64,000 nucleotides of DNA from Siphonodentalium dalli. Its lineage: Eukaryota > Mollusca > Scaphopoda > Gadilida > Siphonodentaliidae. How positions within the stretch are numbered: position 1 is the stretch's first letter; each line of letters begins with the position of its first letter. The notes below the pieces were generated by a model that was not told the DNA's origin, did no database searches, and worked only from the letters and a program-made list of their open reading frames with translations. Location of the stretch: NCBI GenBank assembly GCA_032622095.1, contig CP136064.1, forward strand, positions 256,535,863 through 256,599,862, in the 5' to 3' direction. The position numbers were made by a program, and so were the translations under genes. Shown one piece after another: positions 21,480 to 32,608 of the stretch.

Positions 21480-21560
21480 ATGGATTTACAGAAGGAGAAA
21501 TTGTTAGTGATTGTTGCTGTGTATCATTACCAAAGGAGGTTAAGAAATAAACGATCGTAA
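21480..21560 (+). pseudogene. N-terminal fragment resembling PIF/Harbinger nuclease
   Basis: The frame opens with MDLQKEKLLVIVAVYHYQRR and a basic RLRNKRS before a stop. Leucine-rich then arginine-rich starts of this type are common in Harbinger nucleases, but 26 residues are too few for a firm call. It is cut by the hAT-like insertion. Confidence 0.35.
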
Positions 21561-21564
21561 TGCT

Positions 21565-23449
21565 CAGGGGGGGTCTGGAAAAAAATTGCACATATAGGGC
21601 CCAAATTTTTTTTTCCCCGACCCCGAGGGACCCACCACCCCATTTGTGCATTTGTTTTCCCTCCAAATTTTTGGGACTCACCCCCTTTCTCATGTTTTTA
21701 TCAAAATTTCCATGTTTGTTTAGCTGTTCTTCAATAACAGTGTTAACTGCCTTTCAATCCCATTCCACTATCCTTTTTTTGGTGCAAACTCTTGCTGTGT
21801 AAAATTAAGACTCAAGCAATAACATGCTTAATTGGTAAACACAGATCGTATACAAACGAAATATAAACTATTTCCATGAGTTTCCTGGTGTTTTCAGTAT
21901 CTAACAACAATGATAAAGCATATAGTGTAGGTACACTTTATGTCACAAATCGCCCTAGACCCCATTATAGCCTTAATTAATATGTCGAGTGTGTTGTATC
22001 TGGCAGAGAACAATGATCAGTGTAAATAGTGGTAAACAGGTCAGGGGTTCTACAATTATTTATGCATGACCAAATAACTCTTTAGTCTTATCCACCGGGG
22101 TGGGGTGGGAGAGGTTAGGTATACACATAGATATATGGTTATTATACCCCCGATATTAGTCGGCGGGTATATATTATAGCTGACGTCTCGAGCCATCCGT
22201 TCGTCCGTCCGTACAAACATTTAGCATTATAACTCAAGAGTCGATTGTCATATTTGTATGCTCTATATGACATGGTGAAGGACCAGAAATGGGGAACGAA
22301 TATGCATAATATCACGGGTTGTGAGCACCAATGTCTACCAGAGTTATGGGCCCTGTTCGACTTTATGAAATTCAGTCCGTACAATGTTTTTGCAATATAA
22401 GTTGAAGTGTCGGTTGTCGAATTTTGTGGTGATAGACCAGAATGATAGAGGAAGGATGTATGCACATACATGTATTGCTGCATATCACAGGTTTCCCCTG
22501 TCAATGCATACCAGAGTTACCGGCCTTGTTCCATCCGTAAACACATTTTGCATTATTATAACTCAACCATATGTACATTTGTGCACTAGAGTCTGCAGTA
22601 TAGTTTCAGTCAGATTTTATTCTTGGTTTTACTATTAGTTTGAATTTTGAAGACATTGAAGAATGTCATTTCTCAATGCATCTGAATGCATTACATTGTT
22701 TAAGTTCATCTATTTGTAAGCGATAACAGTATACAATTAGTATTTTAGTTTAGTCTTGTTGAGCAGTAAAGATCCAAGATTAAGTTCGGAAATTCAATGA
22801 GAATAGCGTCACCTTCAGTTGGGATTGTCTGAGCATTAAACAGTAACGGTCATTCATAACCAATTCAGTTTTATTTGGATAAGTGTTGCAAATTGACAAT
22901 ACTTGCAATCAATCAAGATGAGAAATAACCAGAAGGAATGAATTTGATTACATGCCAGAACAAGACAGTATTTGAGACATTAGAAATTTATGAGATACCT
23001 TTTTCAATTTCATGTTTAATATGCAACAATCAGGTTAATGATATATAGTCATCATTGAGTATTCATTATGCAGTATCCAATATGTGATAGTTTTTTTTAT
23101 TTTATTACTTTTATTCAGGTAATACAACTGGGTAATATATTATTTGTGTTACTACATATTTCTTCCGTTGATCATAAGTTTCCTGAACGCTATTACGGTG
23201 GTCCACTGTCAAGTGGGCCGGGATCCTGTGAAATCCAGAATGTTGCTAAATCTGAGACTAAAGAGTCTCTATAGCTGCCTATATATATAGCCCTATACCA
23301 ACAAACATGGTACTAACATGCTTACAAACAACATTACATGGTCAGTACTTGTAAATTGAAAAAACCCATTTTGGGAAAACATTTTCAGCCTCTGGACCAC
23401 CACCCACCCGGTCCTATATACGGATTTTTTTTGCAGACCCCCTCCCCCA
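21565..23449. mobile_element. hAT-like element, copy 2 (no LINE)
   Basis: It matches 3286-4904 and then 7479-7650 of copy 1, including the CAGGGGGGGTCTGG start and the GGTCCTATATACGGA tail. The 2.57-kb LINE of copy 1 is absent: sequence runs from GCCCTAT straight to CATGGTACTAACATG near 23300. The right end reads CCCCCACTG. No matching 8-bp flanks are visible. Confidence 0.8.
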
Positions 23450-23535
23450 CTGATCTTCTCGGAAATATCCTGCCACGCATTAAATGATTTCTGGCTTTCG
23501 TGATATTCCACATGCTGGCACACATACAGATAGAC
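23450..23535 (-). pseudogene. MADF/Myb-SANT-like fragment
   Basis: A minus-strand frame reads VEYHESQKSFNAWQDISEKI, matching the second half of MADF-type domains (tyrosine, then AW-x-x-I). It stops at the hAT-like end. An ATG-started frame of 86 codons (23542-23799, minus) lies just upstream, with no recognised domain. Confidence 0.35.
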
Positions 23536-24283
23536 CCGGATTTAACTAGAAAGGCACAAATCTTCCACTTCTTGTGGTGTTATGGGAGTAGATCTATAAT
23601 TCGCGGCATGTTTTATTACTTTGAAAAATCGCGCCTTTTCCAGGATGACGTCATAAATAATTGGGAATTCCGCTGCGGAGGCATTCGGAGCGTCAGAATA
23701 GTTTCGCATCGGAACCGCATGCATGTGTGGGTGCCCGTGCATTTCTACTTGATTTTCCATCCGACAATCGCATGCGATAAAAATAACGCAACGCACCATA
23801 CGCATACGCAAGCATGTGTGGCTAGCTTTACACTATTTTAAAATTATAACACGGGCCCCGCTCCTTTTTCAGCGCACCAGAGGACACGCTCAGCTCAACC
23901 ATATATTAAAGGGACCCACCGGGTCACCCCTCACACCCCATATTAAAGCTCGTGGGCTCTTCCCCAAATAATCCATCCATTCAAATAAATCAAAGAGATA
24001 ACATTATTCCAATTGTGTCCGCTTTTGCCGTGTTCAGACATGACTATTTTCTGTGTGCCTATCTCCAACAACAACAACCGTGGGGTGAAGGAGAAGATCA
24101 CTCGATCTTTTCGACCATCCCGGGCGCTTCGCGCCCATCTACTCACTTTATACATGTGATTTTGAGACAGTCCCATGCATGTCTACAGAGCAACGTTCTA
24201 CGTGAATTAGTTTCTCTGAGACAACTACATACAACATGCAGCTGTGCCACAAATCTGCCGCATATACCTAACACGGAGATACC

Positions 24284-24685
24284 TTAACCCTTTACCCAAA
24301 CAAACCGGCCAAAACCGGCCAAATAAAGCTTCAACAGCCTAAAATATCTTCGGTCTGTCTCAGTAGAACCATACACATATGGATATCATTGGAACCGGCT
24401 CCTTGACCACATTGTGATAGTTACAGTTATGCCCTGTGCCAATGCATTCTCTTATATATGCGAGTCGACCATAGGTCGCCTCGCATATTTAAGAGAATGC
24501 ATTGGCCTAAAAAAAATCTTTTTTTAACACTTTTTACCATTTTTTCTTACATTCTTTAACAATTTTATATATTTTTAATGTGTTAAGCCAATGCATTCTC
24601 TTATATATGCGAGGCGACCTATGGTCGACTCGCATATATAAGAGAATGCATTGGCACAGGGCCCTTCTGTTGGGTAAAGGGTTAA
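24284..24685. mobile_element. piggyBac-like hairpin MITE, copy D (inverted)
   Basis: TTAA occurs at 24284-24287 and 24682-24685, with CCCTTTACCCAAACA and TCTGTTGGGTAAAGGG inside them. The order of internal blocks is the reverse of copies A, B, E and F. Both hairpins are intact except one T substitution in the right arm of the first. Confidence 0.9.
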
Positions 24686-24898
24686 ATTGTGAATATAGTG
24701 TCACATAAGTGTGATGCGGAATACGTCGTCTATTTGAGCTTCCTTTTTTTGTCGCTTCGCTCACCGTGTATATCCGACACCCGAACTAGTGCAGGGATTT
24801 TGCTATTTGTCATCTTGATAAAGTACCATTGTTAAAATTACACCACTTTAATGTATAATGCGTAGTAATGTTTACGAAGTATCTCGCTCTGTATGTTC

Positions 24899-25030
24899 TC
24901 TACACTGCAAATAAGAGTGTTCAGATTTGAACGCGTTCAGCCCCGGATGTGTTCAGTTACTGAACAGTAAGTGTTCAATTTTGAACGCATATATTCAGAA
25001 AACTCATTTATTAACGGTAGTGTTCAAACC
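24899..25030. mobile_element. End of a GTTCA/TGAAC-rich MITE
   Basis: TACACTGCAAATAAGAGTGT is followed by multiple GTTCA...TGAAC inverted words. The same end occurs, inverted, at 38560-38592. The other end of this copy was not found. Confidence 0.6.
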
Positions 25031-25160
25031 TGCATGGACGTCGATCCGCTTGTGTTAGTATACTTAGTTACTTCATATATATATGATATATCGCATATGC
25101 TTACGGGATTAATGCATACTCGTTTGTGAAAATGATGTCTTGTGCATGACGCGCACACTG

Positions 25161-25241
25161 TGTTAAAACGCGATACCCCTCTGTGTAGAGCGCTAGAGGG
25201 GTATCAATAAAGTATACCCTCTCGTGATATTTTTAACGCGG
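25161..25241. repeat. Palindromic segment with GATACCCCTCT stem
   Basis: GATACCCCTCT (25172-25182) pairs exactly with AGAGGGGTATC (25195-25205). Outer GTTAAAACGCG and TTTTTAACGCG words add a second partial inverted pair. Confidence 0.6.
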
Positions 25242-25313
25242 CGGTGAAACGCATGCAGGCTCTCTGACATATACATACATGAATGGACAGCAAGCATAGC
25301 GAATTTAAATAAG

Positions 25314-25616
25314 ATGACCTTTTACAGAATAATTAAGCCAGACTTTGACATAGATAAATATCTTTCACACACCAACAACAATGTCGTTTCACGCCTGATG
25401 AAATTCCGTACTAGGAATCACCGACTTCCCATCGAGACAGGCTCCTGGGTTGGACAAGTTCACGAAGATAGAAAGTGTAAATTATGTAACAACGGCATTG
25501 GAGACGAATATCACATTATTTTGAAGTGCACCAAACTTACTGATCTCAGAAAAAAATACATTAAACCATATTATCCACCGCTCACTACCTCTGTTGCCTA
25601 CATAAAGCATGCCTAA
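25314..25616 (+). pseudogene. LINE C-terminal fragment with CX2CX8HX4C knuckle
   Basis: One hundred codons end in TAA. RTRNHRLPIETGSW is followed by CKLCNNGIGDEYHIILKC and RKKYIKPYY, the conserved tail downstream of reverse transcriptase in many invertebrate LINEs. No reverse transcriptase lies upstream, so this is a 5'-truncated or orphan piece. It is not the same subfamily as the LINE at 4905-7478. Confidence 0.7.
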
Positions 25617-26053
25617 TAAACGTTACTTTTATTACGTCAAAGTAGCTTTATTAGGTCAACGTATCTTTATTAGGTTAGTACTACTTTCATGACGTAATTG
25701 CATATGCAAATTGCGCAGGTAACTAGGGACGTCCACCGACCCGAATGACATCAATGTGATTTTGGGACCTTTTTATCGTCCATAATTCACCGCAATTGAT
25801 ACAATATTCGTAATCGGATATGTGTTTTCGCTCTAAAACATCTATAAACCATTAGCTGAAGGTCAGCTTAGAATAACTATTAAAAAACCCAACGAACTAT
25901 TTCGCTCTAAGCTGCATTCCGGTTTTGCCAATTCATGAATACTAATTAGTTTGCTTGACCTAATAAATGTAAGGGCGTCATCGAAGTAACGAATGTAAAA
26001 CTGAGGAAAATGACAGATTTACCGCATAAAATGCATGTTTTGTGCGATGGATA
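25617..26053. other. Spacer with TTTATTAGGTCAA repeats
   Basis: TTTATTAGGT occurs twice at 25654-25676 and a similar word begins the block at 25610. An inverse form (GACCTAATAAATGT) occurs near 25957. This may be a small MITE of about 370 bp; the ends are not convincing. Confidence 0.4.
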
Positions 26054-26222
26054 AATAAAATATGTAGCTAATGTTGTCGCTAAAACTGTTTATATCCGCT
26101 CGAGGGATTTGGCATATATTGCACTCGGCAGAGCCTCGCCCAATAGATGCTCAAATCCCCCTCACGGACATAAACATTTTAAGCGACGACACTTAAGTCT
26201 AGCTACATGTTCTATATTTATT
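26054..26222. mobile_element. Foldback palindrome 4 with CTCG tip
   Basis: Arms of about 70 bp pair imperfectly (AATATGTAGCTA and TAGCTACATGTT outside, GGGATTTG and CAAATCCCC inside). The tip is CTCG-GC-AGA-GC-CTCG, the same plan as foldbacks 1 and 2. Confidence 0.8.
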
Positions 26223-26899
26223 ACACCCGACCCAATGCATTGAAACTGAACAGCCTGTTCAAAACAAGCAATAGGAAAACCCTTACGAATCTATCGATAT
26301 TCATCCGCGAAGCCCTCTTTCAGATAGGAGCCCATGAGGCATTAAACTAGAAGTCCCCACCCCATATAGACACAACACCTTGTATAAAAGCGACCGAACA
26401 ATCGCCCATGCAGGAAATGCCCATACATAATAGAATGACCTAAGGTATACTATATATGATTAACAATGTGTATGATTGTCATCCAAATCCCCATCACCAC
26501 CCAACCCCACCACGCCCGATAACCCAAAAGAACTAATAAGACAATTATACTGAGAGATATATACTCGGAACATGTCACATTCATTTATGTTGTTATCTTC
26601 GCGTATGTGCATAATTTAACTTATATGTTTAATTCATTTTGTTCATGCTCATATATATTGTCGATGAAAAGAGTAATAAAAAAAATCTACCCCACTAGAA
26701 GTTTCAAGCTAATTACACTAACTGCCGCGTCGATTCTGTTGTCAACGACGGGTTTGTTCGTAAATGGTATTGACTACAAAACCGTGTGGTAATTTGTGCA
26801 TGGATTATATTATTATTCTAATGTATTTGAGTCTTTATTCAATTTTTGCGCGAGATATTTTATATTCAATTGAAATTTGGTTCCCACTGAATTCTCAAG
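26223..26899. other. Unassigned spacer
   Basis: No transposon ends, satellite units or supported coding exons were seen. Confidence 0.5.
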
Positions 26900-28860
26900 T
26901 TCCCGATGTCCGATCGTAATAAAATTGATACCCATACATTGGCCAGAGACTGAACTTGCAACATGCAAACATTTGTCCTAAAAATATTCATAGAAAACCC
27001 ACAAAAGTCACCTAAACGCAACCCGTCATATAGTGCGCAATGATAAACTCCGACAATAAACTGTCTTCCAAAATATCTCTATAGTGGGGTTATTTGGGGT
27101 TTATACCCATCGATGTCCGATCGTAATAAATTTCATGCCCATGAATTGGCCAGTGACTGAACTTGCAACATGCACAAATTTGTCGCTAAAATCTTTATAG
27201 AAAACCCACAAAAGTCACCTAAACGCAGCCCGTCATATAGTGCGCAATGATAAACTCCGACAATAAACTGTCTTCCAAAATATCTCTAGTGGGGTCATTT
27301 GGAGTTTATACCCCTCGAGATTATTTCAATTAGTACGCCATGTTCCCGACGTCCAATGCAGGGATGTGGCTAGAGGGGGGTGTGGGGGTGTCTCACCCCC
27401 CCCCCCAACAGAGAGCTATATTTTCAATAGTTGGAAATTTCATACCTGCCACAACGAAATTTCACACCAACAATATGTTGAAAATGTTCTTGTAGTCTGA
27501 TTATAAAACAATTTATTGGGGGGAATTTATTGTTTTTCGACCAATATTTGCATATGTTCCTATTTTTTGTCAAAATTTTTGACAGAAATGGTCATCAGTT
27601 GGAAATTTTCCAACACTTGGAAAGCTTGTGTCCTGGTCCCTCCCCCGTGGCCAGTCAAAAACTTCTAGTTAATTTAAGAAAACAATATTGTCATACAATT
27701 GGTCAACATTGTCATTGGAATTGTCATCAGATGGAAATTTTCCAAACTAAGTGGGAGTGTAGGGTTTGAAATTTCCAACAGTAGGAAGGCTTGAGGCTAG
27801 TCTAGATGTTAGGATTTTGCGATTTTCTTGTTCAGATTTCCAAATTTTCGCACACCGGGCCGAACCATGGTCGGCCCGGTGTGTCATTGCCCCATCCACA
27901 TGGCCAATACAAAACTGCTAATTAGTTTAGCAAAACAATATTTTACTACATTTGGTCAAACTTGTAGACATAAATGGTCATCAGTTGAAGAATTTTCCAA
28001 CACTAGAAAAGCTTCAGTTGAGGCCAGTCTAGATGCTAGGATTTTCGATTTTCTTGTATAGTTTTCAAAATTTTCTCACACCGGGCCAAACAACCATGGT
28101 CGGCCCGGTGTTTCCTGGTCTGTTGTCGGTAGCTGTGGGAATTTGTCTGGAATTAGATCACTAGTTGTTTTTTTGGGGGCAATTTTCAGGTTAAAATATC
28201 TTAATGTTCTCATACTGGGAAAATAGAAGCATGGCTTATGAATATATAGGAAATTAGGCCTGAGCATGAGGTACAAGGGGGGGGGGGGGTGCAAATGGAA
28301 TTATGCAAAAAGTTGTGTTGGTGTGATTCCGACTCAAGGGGGGGGGGGGTGCAGTTGGAAATTCCCAAGGTGGACACCCCCCAGCGGAGACCCTCTAGCC
28401 ACATCCCTGGTCCAATGGTAATACATTTGGTATCGACGAATTAGTAAAAGACTGAACTTGCAACAAGCAGAAGGTTGCCGTTAAAATTAGTTATAGGAAT
28501 AAAAAATAAACGGTTGCCGTTAAAACTATTTGCAGAAATCCGCCAACAGACATTCAAACACAGCCAATCTTTCGACCAATATATTTCTAGTGTGGGTTTA
28601 TATCGATTAATATGAAAACTCCGACAATAAACTGTCTTCCAAAATATCTCTATATAGTGGGATTATTTGGGTTTATACCCCTCGAGATTATTTCAATTAA
28701 TACGTTAAGTTCCCGACGTCCAATCGTAATAAATTTGGTATCCACGAATTGGTAAAAGATTTAACTTGCAATATGCAAAAGGTTGCCGTTAAAAATATTT
28801 ATAGAAATCCGCCGATAGTAATTCAAACACAGCCAACCTTTCTACCAATATATTTCTAGT
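26900..28860. repeat. About 205-bp satellite, four units, interrupted by an hAT element
   Basis: GTTCCCGA(T/C)GTCC(G/A)AT recurs at about 26900, 27107, 27342 and 28709. Each unit holds ACTGAACTTGCAACATGC and AAACTCCGACAATAAACTGT. The third unit is split at 27358 by the hAT insertion and resumes at 28410. Later units carry AGGTTGCCGTTAAAA variants. Confidence 0.88.
27359..28409 (+). mobile_element. hAT element, non-autonomous, with perfect 8-bp target duplication
   Basis: It starts CAGGGATGTGGCTAGAG and ends CTCTAGCCACATCCCTG. GTCCAATG flanks it exactly on both sides (27351-27358 and 28410-28417). Inside are a C-run near the left end, G-runs near the right end, and a roughly 230-bp tandem duplication whose units end in a palindrome, CACCGGGCC...GGCCCGGTG (27851-27882 and 28078-28109). 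No transposase frame is visible. Confidence 0.95.
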
Positions 28861-28937
28861 TCCATGCAACTGGTTTTGAGGAACTGGAAAAATTGTGTTA
28901 AAAATGATATAGCTACTATTATTAACTGCAGCATTAA

Positions 28938-30188
28938 TCTATTATATATTTTGGAAGATCTGTGTGTCTGTGTGTGTGTCTGTGTGTGTGTCTGTGTGTG
29001 TGTTCGCGATGAACTCGAAAACGTCCCACCCGATTTCGATGAAACTTGGTATGTGGTGGTATGTTCGGCCGGAGACGAACATAGGCATATTAATTTGTCC
29101 GTGCGACGTCACCTTGACCTTGAAATCGGGTCATTTCAAGGTCAAACGCCCGAATATCACGGGATTTCGATGAAACTTGGTATGTGGGGGTACTTTCTTA
29201 TGGCGAGTCTCATAAGCATATTCATTTGCCCGTGCGACGTGACCTTGACCTTGAAATCGGGTAACTTCAAGGTCAAATCGCCAATTTTGATGGGATTTCG
29301 ACGAAATTTGATATGTGGGTTTAGTTTTGTCCACTGATTGTTTTGGACGGGTCCAATCGTGACCCCGACCAGACCTTGACCTTCAAAATGATCAATTCAA
29401 GGTCAAATCGGGTAAAACCGAATGGATTTCGACGGGCACGTTTGTCGGGTACTTTTGTCCGGGCAGTGTTTTTGGACTGGTCAAATCGTGACCCCACTTG
29501 ACCTTGACCTTCAAAATGGACAATTCAAGGTCAAAGCCCGGACGAAGTCGGGTCACCTTCTAGTCTATTATATATTTTGGAAGATCTGTCTGTGTGTCTG
29601 TCTGTGTGTCTGTGTGTCTGTGTGTTCGCGATGGACTCGAAAACGGCCGAACCGATTTCGATGAAACTTGGTATGTGGGGGTATTTTCGGCCGAGAACTG
29701 GCATAGGGCTATTAATTTGTCCGTGCGACCTGACCTTGACCTTGAAATCGGGTAATTTCAAGGTCAAACGCCCGAATATCACGGGATTTCGACGAAACTT
29801 GGTATGTGGGGGTACTTTCTTATGGCGAGTCTCTTAAGCATATTCATTTGCCCGTGCGACGTGACCTTGACCTTGAAATCGGGTAACTTCAAGGTCAAAT
29901 CGCCAATTTTGATGGGAGTTCGACGAAATTTGATACGTGGGGTTACTTTTGTCCACTGATTGTTTTGGACGGGTCCAATCGTGACCCCGATCAGACCTTG
30001 ACCTTCAAAATGATCAATTCAAGGTCAAATCGGGTAAAACCGGATGGATTTCGACGGGCACGTTTGTCGGGTACTTTTGTCCGGGCAGTGTTTTTGGACT
30101 GGTCAAATCGTGACCCCAATTGACCTTGACCTTCAAAATGGCCAATTCAAGGTCAAAGTCCGGACGAAGTCGGGTCACCTTCTAGTAA
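28938..30188. repeat. 626-bp unit in tandem duplicate, rich in TGACCTTGA/TCAAGGTCA
   Basis: TCTATTATATATTTTGGAAG marks unit starts at 28938 and 29564. Each unit has a TG/TCTG microsatellite, then GATTTCGATGAAACTTGGTA, and eight or nine TGACCTTGA or TCAAGGTCA words. The units are closely similar and both end CACCTTCTAGT. Open frames of 70-157 codons across it follow the repeats and are not credited as genes. Confidence 0.92.
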
Positions 30189-30293
30189 TATATATAGTTA
30201 CATATTACTGTTAGCAGAACATATTTCATTTGTAGTCATGCAAAGTGATATACAATATATAGGATGTTTTTTTCTGAACATTTCATCTACACA

Positions 30294-30499
30294 GGCATCC
30301 GAAATTCGGATGTGTTTGAAAACTTTTGGGAACGCGAAACACAGTTACAAGTAGGCGGGGATATAGACAAGCCACTAATTGGACTGTATACATGTGACGA
30401 TGGCAATACCCTAACTATAGCTATGACAGTACACAGCATATTGGTAGTGTACTGTCAAAGCCGGAATCAACAAACTATGAGTACTATCAATACACTATA
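30294..30499 (+). CDS. Possible terminal exon, unrecognised
   Basis: A good 3' splice site (TTTTTTTCTGAAC...CTACACAG) precedes an open frame beginning IRNSDVFENFWERETQ and ending in TAG after about 68 codons. No family is recognised and no partner exon was found upstream on this strand. It contains an inverted pair, TGACAGTACAC and GTGTACTGTCA (30422-30452). It could equally be chance. Confidence 0.22.
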
Positions 30500-32608
30500 G
30501 CCGTATGTAATTAGACAACGGCGGCCGCCTAACAGCCATATCAGAATAACTATTCTTCCTGTGGTTAATCCGGTTTAAAGGCCAGTAGTCATCAGATTGT
30601 TGAAAGCCTGCACTGAACGACCTTTGGTGATAACTTTAATCATCCGACGGCGTTATGATATTCTTTGTGTTTTACGACGGTTGAATCTTTTGAAGGATCA
30701 GTATCGACGTACGTGCAAAGAAGTCTCGACAGTTGACGCGTCTTTGTATTTTACCGTGAATAGAAATGAGGTTCCAGTGTTACATTATACACCTTTACAG
30801 CTGGAAAATAAATGGAAGTCTGACAGAAAAGTCTAAATCGCCGTATGTTATCACGATCCTGCATAAAGAACACGTCCTATTGTTAGCAAAAGTCTTACTC
30901 ATCCACAGAATACAATGCTCGTATGAGAATATACAGGTCTTATTTGCCTTTCTGAATCTTCATATTTCTTTCAATATAGTCATCGACATCGAATCTATGG
31001 GTACACCAATGCTTTAATACTAACGTGTTAACAGGAAGCAAACCACCACTATTCTATTGAAACAATTCCGTGTGAAAATAACGCATTATAGAATTACACA
31101 TTTTGTGTTCTCGGATCGTTCTGCCACACAGGGGTCCGGACACATTTCTAAAAATAGTCACAGGTCGATTGCCCAGGAAATCACACGCAGTCTGAGGCAA
31201 ATTTATCCAAAGGCACCTTTTTTTTAATTGGTAACAGCTCTATACACCTTCGTTAGACATTATTCTTTGAAATTAGCATGCATGAAATACGATAAGGCGA
31301 TATACAAGTTTTAGAAAATCCAAACGCATATTCAAACCCTGATAGATTTGACAACAGTGTCTAAAATGTCAATATCCTGCCAGTCGAATTCGATAACATT
31401 ATCGTCAAATAATACGCATTTCCCTATATGAAGATATTGATATCAGATTTTGAATTTGGGATCGGATTTTATCAAACAAGTTTTGATTTATCATATTTTG
31501 TGGATGTTAGTTTTAAAGAACAGAGTCTACTGAAGGATATAATCCTGTTAACAAAATCGGTAGTTTGAAAAAGAAAATGTGATTTTGAAGCCATTTCCCC
31601 ACAATAAATAATATAGACTTTAACCACATCGAAGACAGAATAGCTTTCACCAGATTCACTATCAGTAACCATTCACTGATATATATAGAGAAGGAGCAAC
31701 ATCTTCAGCCCCAAGTAACATTAGAAGAGAGAAATTTAAGTGCGTGTTTTGTTGTGATGATTTCATACAAGATGAAGAACATTTCCGTATTTAGTATACA
31801 CAACCTGGGACTAGTATATAGTATGTGTATACTAGTCCCAGACACAACTACGAAGCGAACTTTTCGAATCGATGATTGACAATTGTCCAGCATTTGCGAA
31901 GCATTGACGACTACAAATTTATTACTATAGTGGACAAAATAAAGTCCCATGCACTCTAAGCCGATCAATATGCAGAATGATCCATCGCTTCTCCGGTGCG
32001 CGTGATAATCAAACAACAGTTGGTTAACCATTATTATGATATATGATCCCGAGACTCCGTTTGCATGTTAGCGCATTTGCGTAATTTGTTGTTTTGTATA
32101 TGTTGCAGTCAATCTGTCAAACCAGTCATTTTGACCAAATGACTAAAACTTCTGACTGAATTTTAGTGCCAAATGCCTATTTAATACACATATATTAAGG
32201 ATTAAGATATACATTTTTTTATGAAATTATAGGTATTTAACATACAGTAACACAGAATACACAATGATATGCGGTAACTCATAAATTTGTTTCAATAATT
32301 CGTACATGAGTGACATCTACTTTTACAGAACACATATTTTATAGCAAAGAAATCGCTTGATCTTGCATCTCTTAGATCCACCGCAATTACATGTTATGTT
32401 TTAAGCACACCAGAATGGTAGCCGATCGTATATTATCAGTTTTCCACAGCTGTATAGCACCGAAAATGTTTCATTGATCTCCGCGTCCTCTGTCAACAGA
32501 TGGAATGGGCACCGTCACATTGTCGCCGACACTTTTGGATCACAGCATGGGGTAGCGATGAAGATGTGACGATGTGACGATGGTGATTGTTTAATGCCTA
32601 CGTAATGG
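30500..32608. other. Sparse region with one strong hairpin
   Basis: A 14-bp perfect hairpin, CTGGGACTAGTATA with its inverse, lies at 31802-31840. A 78-codon plus-strand frame ends at 30836 and a 108-codon minus-strand frame spans 32031-31705. Neither shows a domain I recognise, and the second runs through the hairpin. Confidence 0.45.

Larger units (their letters stand above)
21321..23830. mobile_element. Harbinger-like remnant with perfect 30-bp inverted ends, split by an hAT-like copy
   Basis: Bases 21321-21350 (starting TAAAGCTAGCCACACATGCT) are the exact reverse complement of 23801-23830. Just inside the left end a plus-strand frame resembles the N-terminus of PIF/Harbinger nucleases. 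Just inside the right end a minus-strand frame resembles a MADF/Myb-SANT accessory protein. This convergent two-gene plan is typical of the superfamily. The nuclease core is missing and an hAT-like element occupies 21565-23449. No clear 3-bp target duplication is seen. Confidence 0.6.

Noticed and set aside
28864-29840. Frames of 69-157 codons
   Set aside because: They follow the duplicated TCAAGGTCA repeat and its TG microsatellite, with no domain.
31705-32031. 108-codon minus-strand frame starting with ATG
   Set aside because: No domain, no splice context, and it crosses a 14-bp perfect hairpin; kept only as a mention.
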